From the NCBI GenBank assembly GCA_022577435.1, contig JAKOON010000051.1, forward strand, positions 310,001 to 374,000: DNA of 64,000 bases, given 5' to 3'. The notes under the pieces were generated by a model. The model did no database searches. It saw nothing but the letters and a program-made list of their open reading frames with translations, and was not told the DNA's origin. The position numbers and the translations under genes were made by a program. Shown here piece by piece: positions 21,409-32,196 of the stretch; the stretch's first letter is position 1, and the number at the start of each line of letters is the position of its first letter. The stretch is from Embiotoca jacksoni. Taxonomy: Eukaryota > Chordata > Actinopteri > Embiotocidae.

Positions 21409-22025
21409 TGTTAGGATGTGGATAACAGGACCCAAATGCAGGCACACAGACTCGGGTATCAGTTTTAAATACAGTCTTTATTAAAACAAACAAACAAAAG
21501 GTGGCACCTACAGTGTCTATTTCCTTTCAAGTCGGGAGGGCAACTCAACCGACTGGTGGAACAAAAGGTGGTACCTACAGCGTTTATTTTCCTCCGAGTC
21601 GGGAGGGCAACTCAACCGACTGGTGGCTCCGACTGGTAGCTCTGCAGCAGGAACAGGAGGAACGGGAACAGACGGACAAAAGACAGATGAAGGACAGACG
21701 GATGATGGACGGGTGACGGACGGGTGATGGACGGGTGTTTAGCAGAAACTCGCAGTGTCCAGAAGTATGCACCGACAACCAGAAGAGTGCAGGGGCAGGG
21801 TACATATAGATCCAGGATGTGATCGGGTAAACGAGCCACCTGCAGGTGGGGATCTGGGGAGAGTGAAAGCAGCTGCTGGGACCGGTGAGGGTTGTGGCCA
21901 TGGGAAGTAAGGAGAGGAGGACACAGAACACATGGGAGGGGACAATAACAAGCAGACAGGGGAATGACAGGACACAGGAGGAGAGATGATCGGGGGTAAA
22001 ACAGAGAAAAACACGAATCCTAACA
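21409..22025 (-). repeat. Right LTR (5' LTR in element orientation)
   Basis: 617 bp, same ends as the left LTR (tgttaggatg ... cgaatcctaaca). It is longer because a segment around the aggtggyacctacagygt and gtcgggagggcaactcaacc words is duplicated (about 21498-21620). Confidence 0.82.
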
Positions 22026-22435
22026 GCGAGAGCTTCAGGGTGAAGAGCAGGAGGTTCAGCGGGGCTGGACTGCCGAGCTCGAGGAGGCACCGAAGCAGAC
22101 TGACAGGAGACCGACATTAGGCAGGATAACTAAACACAAAGGTAAAGGAGTCAGGAATCAGAATCACTTTGTAAAACTAAGGCGCCGCTCAGTGTTACCA
22201 CAGCAGCAGAGTTGGCTACATGGTGCTGAGCTGAGCGGGTCCGGGTATTTAACCAGGAGGACGTAGATGAGATGATTGAGCCCAGGTATGTGGCAGGTGA
22301 TCGATGACCGGTGGATCGGGTGAGCGATCTGCAGAGGGAGGAGCTCAGTGCCGAGCGGACAGACTGACAGACAGACAGGAAACACGAGGAAAAAGAGGAA
22401 GGGAGCCTGAAGGGATCTGAGCCAGAAACTGTCCC

Positions 22436-22860
22436 TGCGTTTCCAATCGCATACTATTTCTTTTTACTTTTAGCACGGACTTCAGCTTCCCTTAAAAAGT
22501 ATGTACTGTTTGCATGTAGTATGTGTACAATTGGGACATACTACTTCATCATAGAAATGCATCTTGAACTTTGACTTTGTCACATCCGTCGTGGTTTGTT
22601 TGGAGTAAAAAGGAACGAGTACACTTCCTTTCAATGCCTCTTCTTCTTTTTCCTTTTATGGGCGGAGCATCAGTGCTACCAACCGTCTCGGTGGCTCAGT
22701 CGATGTGACGTTTCTTCTGCTGCGCAAAGGATTGTGGGTCAGAACAGCTCGAGTGGCGTGCTGGCCTACAGACTGCAAAAATACGACCGGATGTAGTTGA
22801 ACATGCTGGTACTTTTGCCATCCTACGTTTAACATACTAAGTATTGGGACGTACTAAATC
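22436..22860. mobile_element. MITE with degenerate inverted ends
   Basis: It starts tgcgtttccaatcgcatact and ends tactaagtattgggacgtac, which are roughly inverted to each other. It sits within the older LTR just before its end. No ORF. The superfamily is uncertain (hAT or similar). Confidence 0.45.
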
Positions 22861-22908
22861 TATTTCTGGCATATTAAATAGCAATGGTGGTGAGATCCTG
22901 ACAGTGTG

Positions 22909-23299
22909 GGGTCTTTGGAGTTAGGGGTAAAAACAAAGCTGCAATAAAGGCCATTTCACTAGTTCCTTAAAATTTGAAAAGACAATAAAAAGAATAAAGA
23001 AAAGCAGTAGGTTCTGGTTCTGGGGGCTCAAACATGCTCTCACATCTCGTCCTGTCTGTTAACTTTCTTATCTTTTCAGTTTTTCACTGTCCATTTCCTT
23101 TTGTGTTTCGTGTACTCACCTCTTGTTTTGTTCCAGGTCTCTTCACGTGTCCATTGTGATTGTCTTCCCCACCGCCGATTGTCTCGACCCGTGTCCAACC
23201 GTTCCAATTTGTCGTTGTGTTTCCCAGACCTGAGGTTTGGTTTCCTGGATTCTGCCTTTTCCCGCTCCTTTAATACTTTTGCCCTGGTATTTGTCAAGG
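22909..23299. other. Unassigned stretch
   Basis: No recognised feature. A 73-codon minus frame (23297-23076), Arg/Lys rich, has no family match. Confidence 0.35.
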
Positions 23300-23401
23300 T
23301 TATTTAGGTCATGCAGCTTGTCGCCAAGAATCTGTTTTGGAGAAAGAATGGTTCTTTCACATGAAGAAAAGATACTCAAATAAAAAAGAAAGGCGCTATA
23401 T

Positions 23402-23439
<38 letters not shown>

Positions 23440-23758
23440 CAACAGCTTAAGATTCTCACATCAGAACCAAAATAATTACTGCTACTGTTATAATCAACAT
23501 ATTGTGAAGCCAAAGGAAATGTTGATTACAGTAATAGAACCGATAATACATGGAACCTCAGATTTATTTTTTAAAATGCTGCTAAATTGAAAATAAAATG
23601 TGGTTGGACTTTAACAGAAAACAAATGTATAGAATAAGAGATATTTGCTTAATAATCAGGGGACTCTGCAGTGTTTTCAAATACATTTGAAGGGCCTTGG
23701 AGACGTGTGCTGCCAGAGATTCAGCCTGAATGGAATTACCATAAATGTGTCTGGAGCT
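23300..23758. repeat. Dispersed repeat, copy 2 (pair with 16012-16459)
   Basis: Direct repeat of 16012-16459. It contains an A run of over 30 bases at about 23407-23437, where the first copy has broken T tracts. Confidence 0.8.
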
Positions 23759-26016
23759 TTTAACTCCTGTTTTTTTAGCTGGTTTTTGTCACTATCAAGG
23801 GGTGACAAGTTCTATAAAACTGTTGAATTCCAGGTTAGCTTTTTATACAAAAAGTCTACAGTTGTGGGACAGAGAACAGCGTCCCCACCTCTGGACATGA
23901 TGTTGACACACCCCCAGTGTTTGAGAGCAGAGAGGACGGCTTATTTTCTCACGATTTTGAAATCTAATTTCGATACATCTTTTTTTTTCATTTATATTTT
24001 GGTTGGTTGGTTAAGAACACATTTGTCTATGGTGTAAAGAACTTAAAAAAACATTTTTATTTCTAATTTATTTTGAATTTAAAGCGCAGTCTTCGAAAAA
24101 AGATTGTCTAAAGGACAAAAAAAAGAGGAAAACTTTTGCCAAAAGCTTCAACATCTGTTTGTGTCAGCAGTCGTCTCTCTCACTCTTTCTGTTCCTCTAC
24201 TCCCATGCTCTGAGTTCCTTTCCCACACCGCACCTTCATCCTCCCATCTTGTCTCCAGCTCTGCGCAGCTGTGCAACATTATGTCTTAAGGCAAAATAAT
24301 ATCATTACTTCCTGTTGTGTGGTGAACTTTTGTTTTAATTAATCTCGACCTTTGCAGCCTAAGGGCAGAAGCAAAGCCCCTCGGTCATTAAAGTGCAGCA
24401 GGGTTCTTTCAAAGCAGCAGAAGTTTACACTGATGTCAGGCTCCACAGCTCCACAGCTGTCAGCTCAGCCCTGTTTCTGCCAAATGTCTTCAAGCTGAAC
24501 ATTATCAGCTCAAGAAGACCAGATTGTCATAGTTCCCTTCCCTCCCATAGTTCTTTCAGCGCTTATCTTTTTTTATTAAACACTTTTTTTTTAATTAAAA
24601 TATAACGAACCCAGAAGGAGCATTCACATATAGTCAAATTAAATCACCAGCATAAACACAAGTATGCAAAATGTGAACAGGAGAAAGTCCCAATTTCAGA
24701 AAATGAGCAAATGAATATACTCCAATAGAAGTTATTGACGAGCACTCACAACCAAATAACATCCTGATGGGACACAATTTATCTGAAGTTCCTTGGATAA
24801 CCTATCGTAGAAAAGAATTGAGTAATAATCATCCCACGTTGATAACAGATCAATCAATCAAGGCAAACATGCAGGATTGAAACATGTGCAGCATACAACA
24901 TGAAATTTATTTATTTATTAAATTTTGTCTCTTGACCAGACTGGAAGCTCGCACCAAGATTAAAAAGTTTTGGCTCCATCAAACTGTGTTTAATAGATGC
25001 AGCTAGGAGAAGTTACTTCATGTAAGAAGAGCAAATCTGCTCTTTTGAGTTTGAGAATCATCTCAGACTGATCAGCTCAGAGAAAGAAACTCTTAGTGGC
25101 CGGGAGAAATGAACTGCAACATGAGAAAATACAAGCAAACAGAGAAGATCCCATTGTGTCAAACTTTCACAGTAGAGATGGAGCTGAGCATTGAGGATCT
25201 CAGTATACCACCCGATTCATCTTCCAGTGTGTACCTGCGCTTATGGATTACAGCTTTTGTACAAAACAATGAAATAAAATGGCTTTCTTTTGCAGGGAGG
25301 CTTGGCTTCATTTTTACAATGTCAAAAAAACACATGAAGGCACATTGCTTATGGCAGTTTGAGAGCATCCAAGTTATTGTAGCAGTTCTAAATGATGGTG
25401 AAAGCATCAGGGGAGCAAGACAAAGACATACCACCTGTTTAAATGGACATACACACAGAGACAGTCTGCTGTTGTACTCTGTTGGATGCTCTCAAACTGA
25501 CATAAGTAATGTGAATTAGAATGTTCATAACTGGGGTTTAATCTGGTAAATCTAGAGAATTTCCATTTATAATGTTCTATCTGTTGTTTTGGTCAGTTTA
25601 GTTCGGTTTTTAGTCCCTGTTCCAATTCTTCTACCCACCAGAGGTCCTCAGTCTCTTACTGTGCTGGGATTGTCCACTCGTTTATATGGTGGACAAGATC
25701 CATTCAGGTTGGCGACTTGTTTACAACATCGTTCACCATTTAGTGGATATTGTGAAATTACTGTGCCGTTATGCCTGAGGAAATGCCACATTTAACTGTT
25801 GTACAATTTCAGGAACTGTGGAAAAAACAACAAAGAAATAATCACATTAATAATGGCTAAAACAATATGTTTAAAAAAAGAGAAAGAAACACAGTCAATG
25901 AAGTGTGGCAGGGAGGTTTTTTTCTCGTACCATAAACCTCGGCAATGTGTAAATGCTGTATGATTTTTTTCATATATTGATGTTTGGGGAGTATATAGAC
26001 AGTTAATATACTGTAT
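23759..26016. other. Unassigned stretch
   Basis: No element or RNA gene recognised. The longest plus frame, 25109-25519 (136 codons), starts MNCNMRKYKQTEKIP. It has no domain I recognise and is an uncertain candidate only. Confidence 0.35.
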
Positions 26017-26568
26017 TTATTTAATTGCGATATTTTTATGACAGTAATTAAGTGACAGGTGTGTCATCATCTTCTGCTGCATCTCGCCCTGCAGCCTCCT
26101 GTTTCTACTGAAGACAGGTGAGGTATCCCATCGCTTGTTGATGTTTTCAGATCCTTCATGAAGACGGTCTCCTTGGCAGCGAGTGTGTCTCCACACTGAG
26201 TGGCACTCCATCACTGGAGGGTGGAAACAAAGTTTTGGTTTTTCTGGACTCTTGCGACAAGCCAAGCTTTTTTTTGTCGTTTCATTGGTGCTTTGTCTTT
26301 GAGTTTCCATGGGATTGTGTTCATCCACTCGCTTTTTGTTATTACTACTTTCTTTTGGGTTTTTTTTGTGACAATTTCTACATAGTTGGTCACTCCTATG
26401 TTCTTTTGTACAAACATCAGAGACCCCTGCGTTTCTGTTAATAAGTTCTGAGACTATTGGAAGTTTACTTGAGTCCAACGATACCACTGAGCCGGGACGA
26501 TTCACTGTCTTTTCTTCCTCGTCGCACCTCTTCTCTCCTCCTGCCGCCCACTGATCACATTCATCCAA
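26017..26568 (-). CDS. Unrecognised 183-codon open frame, possible exon relic
   Basis: One of the longest open frames outside recognised elements. It starts MDECDQWAAGGEKRC and contains EEEKTVNRPGSVVSLDSSK, then a Lys/Ser/Asn-rich hydrophilic stretch (KKNPKESSNNKKR) and several Cys and His without a regular finger spacing. The PGSVVSLDSS part faintly recalls the PxxSCVSxxS linker of fish NLRC3-like proteins, but one short resemblance is not enough to assign it. There is no signal peptide or membrane segment. It could be an exon, a pseudogene piece or chance. Confidence 0.2.
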   Translation of the reverse strand: MDECDQWAAGGEKRCDEEEKTVNRPGSVVSLDSSKLPIVSELINRNAGVSDVCTKEHRSDQLCRNCHKKNPKESSNNKKRVDEHNPMETQRQSTNETTKKSLACRKSPEKPKLCFHPPVMECHSVWRHTRCQGDRLHEGSENINKRWDTSPVFSRNRRLQGEMQQKMMTHLSLNYCHKNIAIK

Positions 26569-26708
26569 TCAGCTGTTATGACTCAAGGTTTGAACCCAAA
26601 AGCACGACTAAAGACACGCAGGAAAAAACTGACCGGTGAAGAACTGGCAAAAATCCCTAAAAGGAATATCCAGAACCGAGGTCAAAAACAGTCCAATGAT
26701 CAAAACCT

Positions 26709-27028
26709 AGCGGCACAGTGGTGCAATGGTTAGCATTGGTTCAGGGTTCGAATCTGCGCCTGGGCCTTTCTATGTGGATTTTGCATGTTTTCCCTGTGCC
26801 TGCATGGGGCTCCCACCATCCAAAAACATGCGTCTCAGGTTAATTAGTGATTCTACAAATTGCCCTTCAGGTGTGAATGAGAGCGTGAATGGTCTTTGTT
26901 TCCATCTGTCTCTATGTGTTGGCCCTGTGATGTACTGGCGACCCTGCCTTTGCCCAAAGTGAGCTGGGATAGACTCCACTCATGACCCTCTTCAGGACAA
27001 AGCGGATATAGATAATGGATGGATGATG
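26709..27028 (+). mobile_element. tRNA-derived SINE
   Basis: The head has a Pol III A-box-like gtggtgcaatggttagca (about 26718-26735) and a B box ggttcgaatc (26745-26754). The body carries landmarks of a widespread fish SINE-like repeat: tgtggattttgcatgttttc, ccaaaaacatgcgt, aggttaattagtgattct, tgttggccctgtgatgtact. The tail is aagcggatatagataatgga followed by tggatg repeats. A short deletion between the boxes (tRNA-like head shortened) suggests an old copy. Confidence 0.72.
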
Positions 27029-27559
27029 AAAACCCAGAAAAGCATCAGACACGCTATCAAAAGGGCTCAGCAAAAAAGACTCGGTGCACAACCTCACCAA
27101 AGTCAAAGAAAACCCACCTGGTGTTTCCTGACGTGACGCGTCGCCTTTGGTCTTGGACAGTGAAGCTCCGCCCCTTTTGAAATGTGAATGTCACTCAGAA
27201 CACCTCGCCCCAGCTCATCGCTTCATCGCCGTAGACTTTCTGAAGCATTTCAAGGATCTTCATTGCTGATTTCCCAAGTTTGAGAGAAATTTGATAAGCA
27301 CACTCTGCTCATGGGCATCGAGGAATCGCTGTGCGCGTGGACCAGCACTCACAAGAACACACTGTATGTACCTCCAGTACTGACAGGGTTAAACAATGGA
27401 ACTTGGCAATACTTACTCGGGAAGGTGTCACAGTGCACAGGAGCAAACTCAGACCTTTTTGATCAACCTTGTGTGGTGGTGTTATCAATAAAAGGCCAGC
27501 TTGAACAGGGAATTTCCAGGGATGGAAAAATACTTTGGGATGGTGGGTCCTCCAACTGC
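27029..27559. other. Unassigned stretch
   Basis: Minor ORFs only, such as the 83-codon plus frame at 27311-27562. Nothing recognised. Confidence 0.35.
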
Positions 27560-27690
27560 TGAAAGAAAACTGGGGATTTGTCAGCTGCACTCCAAAACTG
27601 TGTGGAACACACTACCTGTTAGATATCAGGGAAGCTGGCTCAGTTAATACTTTTTTTTCTAAAAAGCTCAAAATATATCTCTTTACATCA
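27560..27690 (+). mobile_element. LINE 3'-coding remnant
   Basis: Across small frameshifts it reads like the end of an L2/CR1-type ORF2: SKTVWNTLPVRYQGSWLS and KKLKIYLFTSA. This is the usual LWNSLP ... LKTYLF pattern. Too short to place further. Confidence 0.5.
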
Positions 27691-29340
27691 GCCTAGTTAC
27701 TCTTGAAGTTCTCTTGCACTTGCCTGCACTTAAACTATCGCACCTTTAAAATGCATACTGCTTATTGTAGTGTACATGCTTTGAAGTATCCTTCTCAAAG
27801 GGCCAGAACCACATGTCCTCCCCATTGATCTCATTTGACCCTGGATGTACCTATTCCAATTCTCAGCCCCCACGTCGTGAGATGACATGTGGACTTTTGT
27901 TAAACTGCTCTGGCCCTTGTTATTACACATTTTACCTCATAAAAACCCAAACCTTCTGCCACAAGAGACGATATCCACACCCTTTTAGATGTATAAAACA
28001 TGTCACTTTGGAGACAACATCCTGCCAGCCGAAAACCACAGGACATGCCTTCTAATCCCCTTTTGGGTCACAACCGCTCCAATACACCAACTCCAAAGTT
28101 GATACGCTCCAGACGCCAGATGACCTCCAGTATTGACCATCTCCAAGATCCACGTCTCCCTCATAGGTCACTAAAAACTCATCAACTATAAGAACAAAAT
28201 ATGGACTTTGTGATTCCTAACTACATACACTGTTAACATGTATTCTATGATATTCTTCTACTAACAGTGTGATATTAATCGAAAGTTTTGGTGTCACTAA
28301 ACTATATCCAAAGTGTAGAGACATGAACATTGTCTAACCCACAAGATCTCTCTCTCACTCTTCTCCGTCCTCCTTCATCTCTCTATCTGAGTAATTAGGT
28401 AGAATGACCTTATTGTTTAAAATGTGATCTGTGTTGTAATAATATGTCTCATCTTACGTTGGTGAAGTGAAATAAGGGACTTCTTTTATACATAGTTTGA
28501 ATCAGATCGTGCCAAACGCGGGCCTCATGACACCTCCTTCTCTCCCCCTGAGACAGGGTACCGATAAGGTGAAATTTGACACCCTGATCCTTGCCCATCC
28601 TCTGCAGCTGAAAAGAGGGAGACTCGGCCGATCATTCAGATTCGATTCGTTTTAGTTTCCTTGTAGATTCGTTTTCTTTTAGATTTGTTTTAGTCTTTGT
28701 TCTTGGTGTTTCCAGTAATCTTTTAAGGTTTTTTTTAAAGTTTTAAATTAGTCATTTTATACTTGTTTTTGTTAAACTTCTGCACACATAGTTACTCAAC
28801 TTCTTGAAGTACTTCAGCCACTTCACTGATTAAGTATTTAATTCAACCCATTTTTGACGATTCAGTATCACTATTAGTATTTTTGTTAACGCCACAAGCC
28901 AGGCCATCTCTAAGCGTTCATCAAAGTATAAGTAGTGACTATTAGTAAATTGCCGACCCAAGATCGCCTTCCACCTTGCTGATGTCCATCCTGACCGGGA
29001 CATGCCGATTGCATCTTCCAAGACCTGACTCACGCCAGCGAGACCGCAGGGCCAGCAGCTGATCCAGGAGCTGAATTGGAGCCCAACGCGAGAATAAACA
29101 CCTGCAAATCGACTCCAGATTGACCGGACCTGAAAGCATCACTATCTGGACCCACCTTTGGCCCGTGGTTGAAATCGTCACAAGTAGACTGGTTCTGATC
29201 TTTGGGGTTGGCCTACCATTGTCATTGTGGACCTAAATTCACCCATTGAATCCTGTCTCAAATTCCCTCTTTCACTTCATCATCGGTATTCAGAAGGAAT
29301 TTGGACATTCTCATTCATATAAACATATCTACCATTTAAT
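27691..29340. other. Unassigned stretch
   Basis: No gene recognised. The bases from about 28970 to 29220 are more GC-rich and compositionally like an LTR or UTR of another element, but no TG...CA ends with flanking repeats were found. Confidence 0.3.
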
Positions 29341-30310
29341 CTACCATCTGATGACTCTGCAGTGGTAGGATGTATAAGGGATGGATGGGAGGATGAGTAC
29401 AGGGCAGTAGTGGAGGACTTTGTGGAGTGGGCGGGAAGAAATCACCTGCTCCTGAACGTGGCCAAGACCAGAGAGATGGTGGTCGACTTCAGGAGGAAGA
29501 CGACGGCTCCACAACCGCTGAGAGTTCTGGGAGAGGAGGTGGACATGGTTGAGGAGTACAAGTACCTGGGTGTGTCCATCGACAACAGACTGAACTGGAA
29601 GACCAACATCAACGCTGTCTACAAGAAGGGGATGAGTCGACTCTTTTTCTTGAGGAAACTTCGATCCTTCAATGTGTGCAGCAAGATGTTGGAGATGTTC
29701 CACCAGTCTGTTGTGGCCAGTGCATTGTACTTCGCTGTGGTCTGCTGGAGGAGCAGCATTGGAGCCGGTGACACCAACAGACCTAACAAACTGGTTAAGA
29801 AGGCCGGCTCCATCATCGGCTACAAACTGGACAGCCTGGAAAGGGTGGTGGAGAGGAGGACGCTGAACAAACTATTATCCGTATTGGATAATCCTGACCA
29901 CCCTCTCCACCACCTTCTGCAGGGACAGCGGAGCACTTTCTCCAAAAGGTTCCTCCAGCTCCGTTGTCACAAGGACAGATACAGGAGATCATTCCTGATA
30001 CAGGAGATCATTCCTGCCGACCGCAATAAGACTGTACAATAACTCACCTCTGGCAAAATCCATCACATAACAATAACACTGTTGACTGTGTTTCTTGGTT
30101 GTTTGTATATAATATATATAGATATATACTGTACTGTATATACTGTATATACTGTGCATTTTATATTTATATTTAATATATTTTTTACTGCTATTTTACT
30201 GCTATTTTATTGCTTTTCTATTATTCTATTATTATCTTATTGCTTCTGTATGCTGCTGTAGCGAAAAAAATTCCCTTCGGGGATTAATAAAGTAACTACC
30301 TAACCTAACC
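29341..30310 (+). mobile_element. Rex1-like LINE, 5' truncated
   Basis: Open frame from about 29341 to 30042. It begins inside the RT at SDDSAVVGCI, equivalent to the YADDTA catalytic motif with Tyr-Ala lost. It continues through WAGRNHLLLNVAKTREMVVD, EYKYLGVSIDNRLNWKTN, KKGMSRLFFLRKLRSFNVC, VVASALYFAVVCW and KLLSVLDNPDHPLH, the order typical of fish Rex1/Babar-type LINEs. A 19-bp tandem duplication at about 29980-30016 shifts the frame. The expected ending IRLYNNSPLAKSIT then reads in another frame. The 3' end carries cggggattaataaagtaact and a short cctaa-type tail. It is not functional as it lacks most of ORF2. Confidence 0.75.
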
Positions 30311-30639
30311 TAATCATTTACTGTGAGAAGTTATGCAATAAACTCCTTTAATTAGACTCAACTGTGTCATGGCGGTAACTTTTTGAGTATATCAAAGCAT
30401 TTGAGTTCTGATACGAGAATTCCAGTTTAGATTATGATTGACTGATTTTATACTGATTTTACATTGATAATTTGTCCAATATTGGACTGTTGCCCCTTCT
30501 AATAACGAGAGCAAGGTCTAATCCTCACGAATTACATTGACATCACGCTACATTATTATATATTTTAACTCTATTTGTGTTTAATTTTATGCATTTTGTC
30601 TGTTCTTATGCATTGCACCTGTTGTTATGCATCTCATTT
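30311..30639. other. Unassigned AT-rich stretch
   Basis: No recognised feature. Confidence 0.35.
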
Positions 30640-30807
30640 CTTTTCTATATTTTTAAATTATTCCTTTATATCTGTTTTTGTGTGAAACACTGCATGTAAC
30701 TCTCTTTCTGTAAAGCACTTTGAGCTGCATTTCTTGTATGAAAGGTGCTATACAAATAAAGATTATTATTATTATTATTATTATTATGATTATTATTATC
30801 ATTATTC
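30640..30807 (+). mobile_element. L2-type LINE 3' tail ending in an ATT microsatellite
   Basis: tgtaaagcactttgagctgc, then tgctatacaaataaagatta followed by an (ATT)n run at 30762-30807. This is the typical 3' end of fish and reptile L2-type LINEs, which end in short tandem repeats. No coding part is attached. Confidence 0.65.
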
Positions 30808-31262
30808 TGAGCAGACAGCCTGTCGCGCCTCAGCTCTCCTGTAGGAATAGGAAAGCAAAAAGCATATGATATTGTCACAGGTTAGTGGATGGCCAAAGCA
30901 TTGGCCATAGGGGACATTTTATGTTTCTAACTTAAATATATGACTGTTGAAAAGTTGATGTAATCCATTCTAAGTGGAGGGACAAAGATCTCCAGAAATC
31001 AAGCATTGTGTGGACTCCTTTTTCTTCCTATTGGGGGAAAAAAAAAATCCAGCAGAGAGAAAGAAGCCCCTTTTTCTCTGTGTGGCACCTAATAAGCTTA
31101 AGCAGACAAAATCTTTGCTGCCTATTCTCTCCAGCAGATCAAAGACGGCTTCTACCTTTGTATGTCGCTCCTCAATTAGATGGATTAGTATCAAATTAAG
31201 TTTTGATTTGTGTGACGGTGTCTGCAGGGGTGGTGTAGCGGGAGAGGGCACGTGAGGGGCTA
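30808..31262. other. Unassigned stretch
   Basis: No gene recognised. The plus frame 30974-31255 is unremarkable and ends next to the CA repeat. Confidence 0.35.
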
Positions 31263-31269
31263 ACACACA

Positions 31270-31346
<77 letters not shown>
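31263..31346. repeat. (CA)n microsatellite
   Basis: About 42 CA dinucleotides with one interruption near 31275. It explains the apparent Cys-Val repeat ORF on the minus strand. Confidence 0.95.
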
Positions 31347-31348
<2 letters not shown>

Positions 31349-31764
31349 GGTGGAGGGCTGAGTGGGGTACGGTGAAAAAGGAGGCCTTCATCACTGGGAG
31401 GCCACTGGAAACACGAATGGATCTTCAGAGACGTCCATCGGTAAAAATAGGGAGTGGTTCAGAGGAGGGCTCAGGATGAAATATAGATATAGATATAGAT
31501 ACAGTGAAGGAAATAATTATTTGGTCGATTTTGTAAGTTTGCACACTGACAAAGAAATGAACGGTCTATAATTGTAATGGAGATTTATTTTAAAAGTGAC
31601 AGACAGAATATCAAAAAAACAATCCAGAAAATCACATCATTTAAAAGTTATAAATTGATTTGCATTTTATTGTGTGAAATAAGTATTTCATCTCCTAGCA
31701 ACCAACAATAACTCTGTCTCCCACAGTTAGATTAGTCCTCTCGCTTTAAGAAAATACTCCGAAT

Positions 31765-32196
31765 CTCAACTCATCACCTGTATAAAAGACACCTGTCTCA
31801 ACTCATTACCTATGTAAAAGGCACCTGTCTCAACTCATCACCTGTTTAAAAGACACCTGTCTCAACTCATCACCTGTATAAAAGACGCCTGTCTCAACTC
31901 ATCACCTGCATAAAAGACACCTGCCTCAACTCATCACCTGCATAGAAGACACCTGCCTCAACTCATCACCTGCATAAAAGACACCTGCCTCAACTCACCA
32001 CCTGCATAAAAGACACCTGCCTCAACTCACCACTTGCATAAAAGACACCTGTCTCAACTCGTCACCTGCATAAAAGACACCTGTCTCAACTCGTCACCTG
32101 CATAAAAGACACCTGTCTCAACTCATCACCGGTATAAAAGACACCTATCTCAACTCATTACCTGTATAAAAGACACCTGTCTCAACTCATCACCTG
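31765..32196. repeat. 32-bp minisatellite, 13 full units
   Basis: The unit reads ctcaactcatcacctg then tataaaagacacctgt, exactly 32 bp. Starts fall at 31765 + 32n with no indel through 32181. Each unit carries a TATAAAAG-like word (T/CATAAAAG, a few variants). The unit resembles the acctgtataaaagacacct stretch that I recall from the 5' untranslated part of this Tc1 family, so it probably arose from Tc1 sequence. It ends against the L2 copy. Confidence 0.9.

Larger units (their letters stand above)
18884..22025 (-). mobile_element. Non-autonomous LTR retrotransposon with a GC-rich repeat interior
   Basis: Two related LTRs flank a roughly 2-kb interior, and GCGAG is repeated exactly at 18879-18883 and 22026-22030 as a 5-bp target duplication. 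Orientation is minus. AATAAA signals read on the minus strand in the LTRs. A G-rich polypurine tract lies next to the left LTR (19432-19450, C-rich on plus), where the 3' LTR should be in that orientation. Just inside the right LTR a minus frame starts MDPAATGSGP (about 21388), like the gag start of some fish Gypsy elements. Nothing else of gag, protease, RT, RNase H or integrase is seen. The interior is mainly a 36-bp tandem array. It probably depended on a relative's proteins. Confidence 0.82.
18761..22903. mobile_element. Older LTR (probably solo) split by a younger LTR element and a MITE
   Basis: It begins tgttacgatgagcagg at 18761 and ends gagatcctgaca at 22903, with GTGTG on both sides (18756-18760 and 22904-22908). 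TG...CA ends plus a 5-bp flanking repeat fit an LTR insertion, although GTGTG is low in complexity. The LTR body is 18761-18883 joined to 22026-22435 and 22861-22903. The rest belongs to the inserted LTR retrotransposon and a MITE. Confidence 0.5.

Noticed and set aside
30970..31344. Minus-strand ORF beginning with a Cys-Val repeat
   Set aside because: It is a translation of the CA microsatellite joined to unrelated sequence.
31765..32196. CRISPR array
   Set aside because: Units are contiguous with no spacers, and the DNA is clearly eukaryotic.
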